Assembly (NCBI GenBank): GCA_017527495.1
Contig: JAFXPY010000053.1
Span: forward strand, 79,834-143,833
Direction of reading: 5' to 3'
From: Paludibacteraceae bacterium
GTDB taxonomy: Bacteria; Bacteroidota; Bacteroidia; Bacteroidales; Paludibacteraceae
Length of the DNA stretch: 64,000 nucleotides
Of the stretch, positions 26,236-35,132 are shown piece after piece. Below the pieces are notes generated by a model. That model saw nothing but the letters and a program-made list of their open reading frames with translations, did not search any database and was not told the DNA's origin. Both the position numbers and the translations under genes were made by a program. Position 1 is the stretch's first letter; each line of letters begins with the position of its first letter.

Positions 26236-26240
26236 AATAT

Positions 26241-26813
26241 TTACTTCAACTTGAATATGATAGGCAGCGTAAAATGTACATTTACAGGTTCTCCGTCTTG
26301 TGTTCCGGGTATCCAGTCCGGCATGGCATTGATAACATGCAGTGCTTCTGCGTCCATGCTTTCCATTCCTGACGATTTGACGACATGCGCATCGCTTATC
26401 TTGCCTTCCTTGGTAACTACGAATGAGCAGATTACACGACCTTCTTTCTTCGCGTCTTTGGCATCTTTTGGGTAATGTATGCTCTCTATCAGGTAGCTCA
26501 TCATTGCGGCACTGCCTCCGGGAAACTCAGGCATATTTTCAGCCGACAGACGCGGCAGTTCGGGCTTAAGTTGGGTTGTTACCGAAGTTACTCCATCACT
26601 AACCATCACGGTACTAATCTTGCTGCTATCGTTACTTGCAGATTGGTTGATAATCATTGAGTTGATTTTCCTTGTACCATCTCCATTTGTGGTAGAATTG
26701 ATGGTTATGACAGTGCCGTCATCAAGCTGCTCTTTAGTGGTCTTAACCGTTTTTGTTTGTGCAAAACATGTGACAGCTACCACAAGTGCACATAATAACA
26801 TCCTCGTTTTCAT
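26241..26813 (-). CDS. Secreted TonB C-terminal-domain protein
   Basis: A 190-aa protein with a signal peptide (KTRMLLCALVVAVTCFAQ) and a TonB_C domain in the last ~95 residues: MPEFPGGSAAMMSYLIESIH, VICSFVVTKEGKISDAHVVK, MPDWIPGTQDGEPVNVHFTL. It lacks the N-terminal membrane anchor and Pro-rich arm of true TonB, so it is probably a periplasmic relative and not an energy transducer for a receptor. It starts 7 bp after the HTH regulator gene, so the two form an operon. Confidence 0.85.
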   Translation of the reverse strand: MKTRMLLCALVVAVTCFAQTKTVKTTKEQLDDGTVITINSTTNGDGTRKINSMIINQSASNDSSKISTVMVSDGVTSVTTQLKPELPRLSAENMPEFPGGSAAMMSYLIESIHYPKDAKDAKKEGRVICSFVVTKEGKISDAHVVKSSGMESMDAEALHVINAMPDWIPGTQDGEPVNVHFTLPIIFKLK

Positions 26814-26820
26814 TGTTTTA

Positions 26821-27711
26821 CTAATTTAGAGTTATACTTATTATTGTTTCCCGCAACTCCGCAGCAATGGTATCGAGTTTCTGCGCTGTGCGGGTTTTCT
26901 TGTTGCTTATGCTGTTTTGCGAAAGGTTCATAATATCCGCAATCTCCTTTGCCGACATATCCGTCAGGACCAACACACAGAAGCGGATGTCTTGTTCCTT
27001 CAACTGTGCCCCTGTAGCTTGCAGTTTGTCAACCGCGTTATAAAGATAGGCATTTGCTGTCCGGCAGAAAAGACTGTAATCATGCCAATTAAGAGTCTTC
27101 TTTATATTTCCTTGCGATAACAGAAGTTCTATGTTGCGTTCGAGGTCTTCGCGTGTAATGTTTGCCTTCTGTGCCGAGTTTCTCTTATGTGCTGCATACG
27201 TGCCTGCACCGCCGCCTATCACTATAATCGCCATTGCCAACCACCACACCCACTGCCTGCGCTTGTTTTCCTTTTTATTACGTATCATCTCCCGCTGCAC
27301 AGATCGGAGTGCATGTAGCATGGTAGTATTGGCGTCCGAATTATAGCAATTTTCGGCAATAAGACTCATTTCCAATATGCTAAGCGGATAATAGGTCGAA
27401 TCGCTCAGAACAAGGAACTCGTCGGCTGCCTGACGGAAACAGCGGTAAGCCGCCGAATCTTGCTCATATACAAGATGGGCTTTGCCTAAATGATATACGG
27501 CCTTGGTCTTTTTCGCAGTCTGTCCTGTGCGCTCATATATAGCTATAGCCTCTTGCAACGCGAGCGTGTCGGCGTATGTGTAGATGGTGTTCTCCAATGA
27601 ATCAGCCTGAGCCAATATCTCATCGGCGGTGTGCATTTCATCATCGCGCTTATACTGACTACAGCCGGCAAGCACCACAATAAGGAGCAGTAATGTATAG
27701 ATTCGTCTCAT
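26821..27711 (-). CDS. Membrane-anchored lipoprotein-like regulator with TPR-like sensor and C-terminal HTH
   Basis: 296 aa from the ATG at 27711; an in-frame TTG at 27738 is less likely because MRRIYTLLLLIVVLAGC is a complete signal. The N-terminus has a lipobox-like LAGC; residues ~20-150 are helical with TPR-like spacing; a transmembrane helix follows (WVWWLAMAIIVIGGGAGTYA); the C-terminus carries a LuxR-like HTH (MSAKEIADIMNLSQNSISNK). Such proteins of Bacteroidales are thought to sense on the outside and bind DNA inside. Whether the N-terminus is a lipidated cysteine or a membrane helix is unclear. It precedes the TonB_C gene by 7 bp and is likely its regulator. Confidence 0.8.
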   Translation of the reverse strand: MRRIYTLLLLIVVLAGCSQYKRDDEMHTADEILAQADSLENTIYTYADTLALQEAIAIYERTGQTAKKTKAVYHLGKAHLVYEQDSAAYRCFRQAADEFLVLSDSTYYPLSILEMSLIAENCYNSDANTTMLHALRSVQREMIRNKKENKRRQWVWWLAMAIIVIGGGAGTYAAHKRNSAQKANITREDLERNIELLLSQGNIKKTLNWHDYSLFCRTANAYLYNAVDKLQATGAQLKEQDIRFCVLVLTDMSAKEIADIMNLSQNSISNKKTRTAQKLDTIAAELRETIISITLN

Positions 27712-27790
27712 ACGTTGGAATGTTTTAGCGGTTAGCAAGGTGTGTTTTTAGTAGTTTTGATTGTATGCATTTGCAGTTTGAAATCGAATG

Positions 27791-27798
27791 CAAAGGTA
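27791..27798 (-). promoter_or_regulatory. -7 box of the membrane regulator/TonB_C operon
   Basis: The minus strand reads TACCTTTG, matching TAnnTTTG, about 80 bp before the preferred ATG at 27711. Confidence 0.55.
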
Positions 27799-27919
27799 CT
27801 ACATTTTTCTAATGACAACCAAATTTTGTATTGCGACAAATAAACTTGTAAAATGCTGACTATCAGTGTTAGGTATAGAATAATTAGCGACATGCCATGT
27901 CCTGAATGCGACAAAAAAT

Positions 27920-27939
27920 GCCATAATCATGATTATGGC
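27920..27939. repeat. Perfect 20-bp palindrome, possible terminator
   Basis: GCCATAATCATGATTATGGC is its own reverse complement. It lies in the 396-bp gap 27712-28108, which holds no recognisable gene. Confidence 0.6.
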
Positions 27940-28045
27940 GTTTATTATGTAATCTGCCTCAAAAGCATTGTTCATTGTCCCGAATACTATTCGCTTATCA
28001 GTCGTCAGACAGAAATGTAATATCTCCGTGCATCCGGATTTTACT

Positions 28046-28080
28046 GCCGGATTTGCAATCCGGCGGAATGGAATTCCGAT
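28046..28080. repeat. 35-bp palindromic element, intergenic copy
   Basis: GCCGGATTTGCAATCCGGC (19-bp hairpin) is followed by a second small inverted repeat GGAAT-GG-AATTCC. The same 35 bp with four differences occurs at 31749-31783 within a coding tail. Confidence 0.7.
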
Positions 28081-28108
28081 ATTGACAGTTTTATTTATAG
28101 AAGTTTGT

Positions 28109-29167
28109 TTATATACTACACTCCCAGTTCACAAGTTCACGCGGCAGAGTGATTTTCTTATTACACCCTCGACAACCGGTTACATAAAAATATTGTGCGA
28201 GATATTCGTCAAAATGCTGTAAAAAGGCTTCTTTTATACGTGCACAATTCTCATTTATTGAATTTGAAGTCGGATCACATACCGTCTGAACACTCTTAAC
28301 CATGGTGTCAAACATAATACGGTTTGATAAAAGCCCATAGATATATAGTAACTCATCATGATAATCGCTAAGATACTTGAAGGGAATGCCTTCCGGATGT
28401 CTTAAGAACAGAAAGAAAACCGCTTTTGGTAATGGTTTAAGATAAATTTCCAAATCATTATAATCGGGTAAGAGAATACGATAATCTTTGGTTACTACCA
28501 ACCTGCTTAATTTCCTTTTAGTAAAAAGGATATTTCGGAGAATAGCATCATTCACCCCATTCTGATGAAGGCGGCTAATACGCTCACGAATTTCTGTAAT
28601 AAGCCGATTTGATTCATCATCAAAATGATCATCAGCATAACTTTTTGGATCAGTATCTTTAATATCATTATACTCAAGATCATCAGTGCTGATAAGAGGA
28701 GTTGAACAATACAATCGTCCTCTGCTATCTGACTTTGCTGATTGTGAAGGATGAAGATAATTATCGACCTGCTCTTCAAAAGTCTTATTTTTCAGTGGCT
28801 CTAAACACCATAATCTTGCCTTTGTATCATCGTCTTTATCAATCCGCATAAATGCAGTTTTGACTTTTACTCTGTCTTCTTCGGCAACAAATCGAAGCAG
28901 GTAATCACAGCCAGCAGTATTCAGAATAGTTGCTTCAAATCTGCTGATAAACGGATAGTAGTACATAAGTCTTTCTGTGGTCAGAACGCTATTGGCAAAT
29001 TCCGGCATATAAATGAACTTATATCCTTCTTTATCAAACATCTGCTTTATTTCATCCAAATGTGCCTTAATATAAGCGTCATATTCAGAGTATATAGACA
29101 CACCAACATAAAACACCACTGATGAATCAACGTCCATCCCATGGTTCAAATGAATTGTAGTTTGCAT
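28109..29167 (-). CDS. Conserved hypothetical protein
   Basis: A 352-aa cytoplasmic protein without signal peptide or membrane segments. It is rich in Asp and Glu in the middle (TDDLEYNDIKDTDPKS) and has a C-terminal segment YLKPLPKAVFFLFLRHPEGI with a helical end containing cysteines CRGC. I do not recognise the family. It has its own promoter, divergent from the DnaJ/TPR cluster, and its 3' end runs into a gap with palindromic repeats. Confidence 0.75.
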   Translation of the reverse strand: MQTTIHLNHGMDVDSSVVFYVGVSIYSEYDAYIKAHLDEIKQMFDKEGYKFIYMPEFANSVLTTERLMYYYPFISRFEATILNTAGCDYLLRFVAEEDRVKVKTAFMRIDKDDDTKARLWCLEPLKNKTFEEQVDNYLHPSQSAKSDSRGRLYCSTPLISTDDLEYNDIKDTDPKSYADDHFDDESNRLITEIRERISRLHQNGVNDAILRNILFTKRKLSRLVVTKDYRILLPDYNDLEIYLKPLPKAVFFLFLRHPEGIPFKYLSDYHDELLYIYGLLSNRIMFDTMVKSVQTVCDPTSNSINENCARIKEAFLQHFDEYLAQYFYVTGCRGCNKKITLPRELVNWECSI

Positions 29168-29186
29168 AAACGAATAATTTTCAATG

Positions 29187-29194
29187 CAAAATTA
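29187..29194 (-). promoter_or_regulatory. -7 box of the hypothetical gene 28109-29167
   Basis: The minus strand reads TAATTTTG, 20 bp before the ATG at 29167. Confidence 0.6.
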
Positions 29195-29268
29195 CAAAAA
29201 ATAAATTAAAATCAACCAACGACAAGCCTTGTAATTCAAAAATTATTGTTTATCTACATATTTTCGTA

Positions 29269-29276
29269 TAATTTTG
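29269..29276 (+). promoter_or_regulatory. -7 box of the DnaJ/TPR cluster
   Basis: TAATTTTG lies 55 bp before the ATG at 29331, divergent from the preceding promoter. Confidence 0.6.
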
Positions 29277-29330
29277 CAGGCGATAAAAATATCCTTTTAC
29301 TAAATTCTTGTTTATAAAATAACAATCATT

Positions 29331-29564
29331 ATGAAAATTTTAAGTAAAATCGTGATTACAATAGTAGTCATTGTCGTGTTTTGTATAGTTGGCATTTTCC
29401 TAAATGCAGGAACAGGTGGAGGAGCAAGTTGGCTAATTATTGCATTAGCAGCAGGAATGGTTGCTGCTATTCGAGCAGTATGGAAGAAAGGGAAATCGAA
29501 TGAAAACTTAAATATAAACGATATAGACCTATTTGACGATAATCATAAAGAACTTAAATCATGA
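29331..29564 (+). CDS. Small two-helix membrane protein
   Basis: A 77-aa protein with two hydrophobic helices (IVITIVVIVVFCIVGIFLNA and SWLIIALAAGMVAAIRAVW) around a Gly-rich turn, and an acidic cytoplasmic tail. The stop codon overlaps the ATG of the DnaJ-domain gene (ATGA), so translation is coupled. Probably a membrane partner of that protein. Confidence 0.75.
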   Translation: MKILSKIVITIVVIVVFCIVGIFLNAGTGGGASWLIIALAAGMVAAIRAVWKKGKSNENLNINDIDLFDDNHKELKS

Positions 29565-30049
29565 TATTTACAGACTACTATAATGTTTTGGGAATTGATA
29601 TGTCTGCCAGTCAGGAAGAAATAAAAACTGCATATCGCACGCTTGCAAGGAAATGGCATCCTGATTTGAATCCCGGCCAAGATGTTACAGCCATTATGCA
29701 ACTTATAAATGAGGCATACTACATCTTAGGTGACACCTACAAACGGAAAAGATATGATATAGAATATCTCACTTATCAACATTATCGGAATAATAGTGTA
29801 CCCGAAAATGGCTATCCTTATCAAGCAAATAATAACGTTTCTACTACCAAAGACTATAACATAAAAAACGAACAAGTAAAGTCCGATATCGAAAATGCCC
29901 GAAAGAAGGCAAGAGAATATGTTGCAAATTTTATGCAGGGACTTAAAGAAAACAATAGTAAAGCCATAAGAAGTGGCGGTAGCACATTCTTAACCTATAT
30001 TATAGTGGGTGTCCTAATGAGTATAATCGCAATGTTTACACATTGTTAG
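29561..30049 (+). CDS. J-domain protein with C-terminal membrane anchor
   Basis: A 162-aa protein. Residues 1-65 form a J domain with DYYNVLGIDMSASQEEIKTA and the invariant HPD at 33-35, so it should stimulate a DnaK-type Hsp70. It lacks the Gly/Phe region, zinc fingers and substrate-binding domain of DnaJ. The end of the protein (FLTYIIVGVLMSIIAMFTHC) is a transmembrane helix, so the J domain is membrane-tethered. It is translationally coupled to the upstream two-helix protein and 29 bp ahead of the TPR gene. Confidence 0.88.
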   Translation: MIFTDYYNVLGIDMSASQEEIKTAYRTLARKWHPDLNPGQDVTAIMQLINEAYYILGDTYKRKRYDIEYLTYQHYRNNSVPENGYPYQANNNVSTTKDYNIKNEQVKSDIENARKKAREYVANFMQGLKENNSKAIRSGGSTFLTYIIVGVLMSIIAMFTHC

Positions 30050-30078
30050 TCAAATTTACATACTAAATTACAACTATT

Positions 30079-31806
30079 ATGTCCAACAAAATCCAAATCT
30101 TGTTTGCAGCACTACTATTCGTTTGTCTGCAACTTAATGCCAAAGAACCGCAGCAACAATTGAGTTACAACATGCAACGCGGTATTGAATTATTTTATAG
30201 AGAACAGTACAAAGATGCACTTGAATACTTTAACCAAGAAATCAAGGATAGCCCGAAAAATGCTTTCGCATACTGCATGATTGCTACTATCTATGACATA
30301 TATGAACACTACGGAGATGCACTCACTGCCGCAAATACAGCAGTCAAATATAAACCCAAGAACGACGATGCGTTGGTCGGACTAATTTATGAAATACGAG
30401 CCGACATCTATGCTAACCTCACAGACACAATCGCAGCAATCAACGATCTGACACAAGCTATAAAAGCCTGCCCGACGAATTATGACTATTACAACAAAAG
30501 AGCAAATTTATATTTCTATACACGGCAGTTCAAGTTGTCAGATGACGATTATCAGCAAATGCTCCGATCTGATGATAGCGAAGATGTACGCAATGCACTT
30601 ATGGGGTTAGGAAGAAACCAATTACGACAAGGATATGCTGACAAGGCATTAGAGATTTATAATCGTGTTATACAACTACATAGCGACGATGCCAAGGCCT
30701 ATTCATGGAGAGCAGAAACATACTTGCAGCAGAAAAAATACAACGAAGCAGCAGAGGATTTAATTAACGCGCTCAAAATCAATGATGACAACAAAGCCTT
30801 TTACTTTATGAGGCATCTTGAAGGAGAACAGGCATTTATGCTGATGCGACTCAAACTGAAGAAAGAACAAAACAAAGAACCCAATAGCGGTCGATGGTAC
30901 TACTATGAGGGTATACTATGTGATAGTCACGACAGATATAAAGAAGCCATTGAAGCTTATCAAAAAGCCGTAAAAGCAGATGCTTCATTACATATAGAAG
31001 ATGACATAGCAGATGCCTATGAAGAACTCGGAGATTACGCCCAAGCAATCCATTATTACAATCAAGCCTTGGAAAACGATAGTACTGACGAAGTAATACG
31101 CCTAAAATGTTTGACTGTTTATGGAGAACTGGGTAACCGCCAAAAAGCCATTGAAATGACTTCTGAGTTTATTGAACAATATCCCGATGTCTCATATCTC
31201 TACATAATACGCGGTTGGTGGGAAATGTGTGAAAAGTTATACAACGAGGCTATTAACGATTTTACTATGGCGATTCTTCTTGACTCAACAAGTATTGCAA
31301 CCTACTCCGACCGTGGCAGATGCTATCTTAAAACAGGTAGGACAGAACTCGCAAACGTAGACTTCACAAAAGTTATTGAACTGTCAAATGTAAATTACGA
31401 AAACCGATGTGGTGCGTTAGCATATCTCGGCAAAAAAGAAGAAGCGATAGAATGTACCCAAACATTGGTAGATGAAGAAGGAGAAGTAACTGACAGTATA
31501 AGTTATTACTATAGTGCCGCTTGCATATATGCAATTCTCAACGAAACTGAATTGGCTTTGCAATGTCTTGAACGCTCTCTACAGCTTGGTTTCCATCGTT
31601 TTGCCCATATAGAAGTAGATATGGATTTGGACAATATACGCCACACAAAACAATTCAAAGAAATAGTAAACAAGTATAAAACACAACATTTTGAAAACAT
31701 TAAATCGCACACTGACAATATCAGACAGCCGGATTTGCAAATTGTGCAGCTGGATTTGCAATCCGGCAGCATGGAATTCCGAGTTTGTAACCTGGTGTCC
31801 AACTAA
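30079..31806 (+). CDS. Exported TPR-repeat protein
   Basis: A 575-aa protein with a signal peptide (NKIQILFAALLFVCLQLNA) and about a dozen tetratricopeptide units in a row, for example GIELFYREQYKDALEYFNQE, YKEAIEAYQKAVKADASLHI and YAQAIHYYNQALENDSTD. TPR arrays bind other proteins; this one lies outside the inner membrane. It belongs to the same operon as the J-domain gene. The last ~25 codons (PDLQIVQLDLQSGSMEFRVC) are encoded by a copy of the 35-bp palindromic element, suggesting that the C-terminus was altered by its insertion. Confidence 0.85.
   Translation: MSNKIQILFAALLFVCLQLNAKEPQQQLSYNMQRGIELFYREQYKDALEYFNQEIKDSPKNAFAYCMIATIYDIYEHYGDALTAANTAVKYKPKNDDALVGLIYEIRADIYANLTDTIAAINDLTQAIKACPTNYDYYNKRANLYFYTRQFKLSDDDYQQMLRSDDSEDVRNALMGLGRNQLRQGYADKALEIYNRVIQLHSDDAKAYSWRAETYLQQKKYNEAAEDLINALKINDDNKAFYFMRHLEGEQAFMLMRLKLKKEQNKEPNSGRWYYYEGILCDSHDRYKEAIEAYQKAVKADASLHIEDDIADAYEELGDYAQAIHYYNQALENDSTDEVIRLKCLTVYGELGNRQKAIEMTSEFIEQYPDVSYLYIIRGWWEMCEKLYNEAINDFTMAILLDSTSIATYSDRGRCYLKTGRTELANVDFTKVIELSNVNYENRCGALAYLGKKEEAIECTQTLVDEEGEVTDSISYYYSAACIYAILNETELALQCLERSLQLGFHRFAHIEVDMDLDNIRHTKQFKEIVNKYKTQHFENIKSHTDNIRQPDLQIVQLDLQSGSMEFRVCNLVSN
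31749..31783. repeat. 35-bp palindromic element, copy inside a coding tail
   Basis: Matches 28046-28080 in 31 of 35 bases, including TGGATTTGCAATCCGGC and ATGGAATTCCGA. An extra GCCGGATTTGCAA half-copy lies just upstream (about 31729). It forms the end of the TPR gene. Confidence 0.7.
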
Positions 31807-31819
31807 ATTGCGTAACAAC

Positions 31820-31856
31820 AAGCGGCAATCCACTATTGCATATTGGATTACCGCTT
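31820..31856 (+). terminator. Likely terminator hairpin after the TPR gene
   Basis: AAGCGGCAATCC pairs with GGATTACCGCTT (one wobble) across a 13-base loop, 14 bp after the stop codon. The T-run is weak. Confidence 0.55.
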
Positions 31857-32533
31857 CTTAGATAGCTTTTATAAGATCCGTTAAATACACATTGCCATCA
31901 AGATAGGAATAAGATGTGTTTAGTTCTTGTCTCGAAATGCCAACGTAACAGAATTACACAATATAATCAGGCAAAAAAATAAATCCCCATGATTTTTATT
32001 TGCCAAAAACCGAAATCCCCCATGTTTTATGGGGCAACACACAAAAAAACACAACACGCAATCACTTCATTTGTATGGTGGGTAATACACCGCAAACGAA
32101 TATGAAAATATAATATTTATAGACTCTATTCCACAAAATATTATAATAATTTGCTGAATTGATTCTACAAAAGTTATGTTTTCGGCATATACGGCGTTAG
32201 CAGTTAAGTTTCTCACATGTTAATATATTATCGCGTTAGCGATTAAATGTTAATAGAATATTGCATATTATCTTTTTCTTTCTGTTTGATTTTTTTCGGT
32301 GTATCGAACACCCGAAAAAATCAGATTGACATGTGGAGGAATGTACATTCGGTTTCTATTAACATTAAACGGCTAACGCCGTATGCACTGATAAATATAT
32401 AAACAATTCTAAATGGGAAACTTTCGCATATTAATAGAAATAAACGTATCCCAATCTCTATTTTGTTTTGATATATCTATCAGACAGCAATAAAAAACAT
32501 ATTCCTTTATTTGGCTGTGTCATAAAATTATAG
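31857..32533. other. Long AT-rich intergenic region with palindromes
   Basis: No gene is recognised in ~680 bp. Hairpins with the core GCGTTAGC/GCTAACGC occur near 32195, 32235 and 32372, the same motif as in the intergenic repeats at 35.4 and 57.0 kb. A strong near-perfect inverted repeat with GATTTTTT and AAAAAATC ends lies at about 32288-32323 and may terminate transcription in both directions. Confidence 0.6.
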
Positions 32534-32541
32534 TAATTTTG
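32534..32541 (+). promoter_or_regulatory. -7 box of the TPP-riboswitch transcript
   Basis: TAATTTTG, about 105 bp before the riboswitch core. Confidence 0.6.
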
Positions 32542-32647
32542 CAGTCGTTAGGTGCGTAGAGCCTGTCCGCCCGCTGGCGGATATTAGCACTCGCGACCAA
32601 CACAATTTTATCAACCAAACGTTCTTTTTACAACAACTGTTCTCTTG

Positions 32648-32778
32648 TTCATTCGGGGTGCCTGTGAGCGTGCCAAGCGTGTGGAAAACGAGTCACAAGT
32701 TCGTTTCTACTCGGAAGAGTCGGTCAGAGGGCTGAGAACAAACCCGTTGAACCTGAGCAGGTAATGCTGCTAAGGAAA
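32648..32778 (+). ncRNA. TPP riboswitch (THI element)
   Basis: Conserved blocks in order: TCGGGGTGCC (32653-32662), an expanded P3 arm, GGGCTGAGA (about 32729), then ACCCGTTGAACCTGAGCAGGTAATGCTGC up to AAGGAA, as in the THI-box consensus CTGAGA...ACCTGATCAGGTAATGC. The 3' end runs into the ribosome-binding site AAGGA of the receptor gene, so control of translation is likely. Known in Bacteroidota before thiamine-related TonB receptors. Confidence 0.93.
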
Positions 32779-35016
32779 ATGAAAACTTCAAATTATCGCA
32801 TCAGCCCATCTTGGCTGATTTTCGCAGGTGTATTAGTCCTGCTGTTCAGTGCGCAAATCTGTGCGCAAAATTCCGTGCAAAATGATGCACAAGTAAGTAA
32901 CCAAGACACTGCCGTCCTGACCATTTTGATGCGTCAGTTGGACGAAGTGGTTGTCAGTGCGCCCGTTACGCAGACCACGGTCAGCAAGCAGGAGATGACT
33001 CACGAGCAGCTCAATCGCGACAACACGGGTCAGAACCTGCCATATCTGTTGTCGGTAACGCCCTCGCTTGTCGCCACTTCCGACGACGGACTTGGCGTGG
33101 GCTACACTTATTTCCATATCCGAGGTACCGACCAGACGCGTATCAACATGACCATCAACGAAGTGCCGCTCAATGATGCCGAGAGTCAGGCTGTCTTTTG
33201 GGTCAACCTCACCGATATGGCAAGCGGTGTGAGTGGCTTGCAAGTACAGCGCGGCGTGGGCACCAGTGCCAACGGCGGCAGTAGTTTCGGTGCGAGCGTC
33301 AACCTGCGCACATTGGATGCTACCGTTCCTCAGAGCGAGCACCCGGGACCGGTGCGTGCCGAACTCGACTTCAACGGAGGTATGTACAACACCTTCCGCG
33401 AGATGGTGAAAGCCGATGTCTATCTCGGCGACAGATCACAGAAACAAGGCGCATGGCATATAGGCGGACGCTTCTCGAAAGTTAATTCCGACGGTTATAT
33501 CGAGCGTGCCAAGTCCAACTTGCTCAGTTATCAAGGCGAGGTAGGCTGGCAGAATATGAAAACGGCTGTCACGCTGACCGCTTTCGGCGGCAAAGAAAAG
33601 ACCTATATGGCGTGGTACGGCGTCGACTACAACACGGCTTGGGGGATCGACGGAGCCAACCGACGCTATAACCCCGCAGGCGAGTATTATGATAAGGACG
33701 GTAATGTGCATTACTACGACAATCAGACCGACAACTATCAGCAGCACCATGTGCATCTGCATGTAGGTCATCGCTTCAATCAGAACTGGACACTGTCTGC
33801 CACAGGACATTATACCTACGGAACAGGTTATTATGAGATGATGATGACCGATTGGGAGACATACATGGCGCAGAACATAACGCAAAAAGGTCTGCGCAAC
33901 CATTTCTATGGAGGCATCCTCACAAGCAAATATGTGCATGAACAAGCCGATGTGCAGTTCGGTTTGGCACTCAATCAATATCGTGGTTTGCAGTACGGCA
34001 ATATCGACACAACAAGTGTAGGTAATGCCTTTATACCATATTATGAGGGCTTTGGACTGAAGACCGATGGCAATGTATATGCCAAAGCCAACTGGCGCGT
34101 GCTGCACCGTGGACGCGAGAAACTCACTCTCTACGGCGACTTGCAATACCGCCTTGTGGACTACAAAATATGGGGTGACAACGAGGAAACAAGTGCCTTG
34201 AACGCAACGGAGAAAATCGACAAACACAACACATGGCATTTCTTCAACCCTAAGGCAGGTCTGACTTACGATAATGCCGGTCATCGTCTGTCGGCTACTT
34301 TCGCTATGGCGCACCGCGAGCCGACACGCAATAATTTCGTTGCCAACACGGCTGCCACCGACCCGACGCCCGAACGACTGCTTGACTATGAATTAGGCTA
34401 CAGCTACTCGTCAGCAGGCGTGCTACGAAGCGGCTACACCATGCCGTGGACTATCGGGCTCAACCTCTACTTTATGGACTACGACAACCAGCTCATCACC
34501 ACCGGCGACGTAAGCTCTGTGGGCTATCTTATCACCACCAACGTCAAAGACTCTTACCGCACCGGTGCGGAGTTGCAGTTTGGAGTGGAGTGGACGCGTT
34601 GGTTTGCGTGGAAAGGCAACCTCACATGGAGTCGCAACCGCTGGAAAGACAATCAGCAGTGGCGCACCATCTCTTTCTCGCCCGACTGGACGGCAGGCAA
34701 CACCTTCTCGTTCCACGCAGCAGGCTTCAATGCCGACTTGCAGACACTCGTTGTCAGCAGTCAGTATTTAGGCAACACAGAGGACGTAAACGCTATGCTT
34801 AAAGCCTATACCGTGACCAATCTGATGATGACCTATGCTCTGCCGTTCCAAAAACTAAACAATGTGCGTAACATACCTGACATAACCCTCAAATGCCAAA
34901 TCAACAACCTCTTCAACACCAACTACGTCAACAATGGTGGTACCGACGGCACCTACGTCTGGTATTTCCCCCAAGCCGGCATCAACGTGCATGCAGGATT
35001 TACAGTAAGGTGGTAG
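32779..35016 (+). CDS. TonB-dependent outer-membrane receptor under TPP control
   Basis: 745 aa from the ATG at 32779; the ATG at 32764 belongs to the riboswitch sequence. A signal peptide (SWLIFAGVLVLLFSAQICAQ) is followed by a short TonB-box-like part (LDEVVVSAPVTQTTVSKQEM), a plug domain (LPYLLSVTPSLVATSDDGLG, FHIRGTDQTRINMTINEVPL) and a long beta barrel ending in GFTVRW, the aromatic end read by the BAM complex. The TPP riboswitch implies uptake of thiamine, its precursor or a related compound (OMR1-type receptor). No thiamine transporter gene follows. The palindrome at 32800-32819 falls within the signal-peptide codons. Confidence 0.92.
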   Translation: MKTSNYRISPSWLIFAGVLVLLFSAQICAQNSVQNDAQVSNQDTAVLTILMRQLDEVVVSAPVTQTTVSKQEMTHEQLNRDNTGQNLPYLLSVTPSLVATSDDGLGVGYTYFHIRGTDQTRINMTINEVPLNDAESQAVFWVNLTDMASGVSGLQVQRGVGTSANGGSSFGASVNLRTLDATVPQSEHPGPVRAELDFNGGMYNTFREMVKADVYLGDRSQKQGAWHIGGRFSKVNSDGYIERAKSNLLSYQGEVGWQNMKTAVTLTAFGGKEKTYMAWYGVDYNTAWGIDGANRRYNPAGEYYDKDGNVHYYDNQTDNYQQHHVHLHVGHRFNQNWTLSATGHYTYGTGYYEMMMTDWETYMAQNITQKGLRNHFYGGILTSKYVHEQADVQFGLALNQYRGLQYGNIDTTSVGNAFIPYYEGFGLKTDGNVYAKANWRVLHRGREKLTLYGDLQYRLVDYKIWGDNEETSALNATEKIDKHNTWHFFNPKAGLTYDNAGHRLSATFAMAHREPTRNNFVANTAATDPTPERLLDYELGYSYSSAGVLRSGYTMPWTIGLNLYFMDYDNQLITTGDVSSVGYLITTNVKDSYRTGAELQFGVEWTRWFAWKGNLTWSRNRWKDNQQWRTISFSPDWTAGNTFSFHAAGFNADLQTLVVSSQYLGNTEDVNAMLKAYTVTNLMMTYALPFQKLNNVRNIPDITLKCQINNLFNTNYVNNGGTDGTYVWYFPQAGINVHAGFTVRW
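32800..32819. repeat. Copy of the ATCAGCC/GGCTGAT palindrome in the receptor signal peptide
   Basis: ATCAGCCCATCTTGGCTGAT has perfect 7-bp arms and encodes SPSWLI. It has the same arms as the copies within the giant gene. Confidence 0.6.
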
Positions 35017-35086
35017 AAGGGTAGGGAATATCCTTTGTGTTGTAAAGTTGCTAATTATAAATATCTGTAAATAAAGTATTTGTATT

Positions 35087-35132
35087 AAAATCGGACAAAA
35101 TTAGCATTTGACTGCTAAAATTGTCCGATTTT
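35087..35132 (+). terminator. Strong terminator after the receptor gene
   Basis: Twenty-base arms (AAAATCGGACAAAATTAGCA and complement, two mismatches) enclose a 6-base loop, 70 bp after the stop codon. The arms end in T-rich sequence. Confidence 0.8.

Noticed and set aside
33436..34314. A 292-codon minus-strand open frame within the TonB receptor gene
   Set aside because: Antisense shadow of a well-supported beta barrel; no independent start signals or homology.
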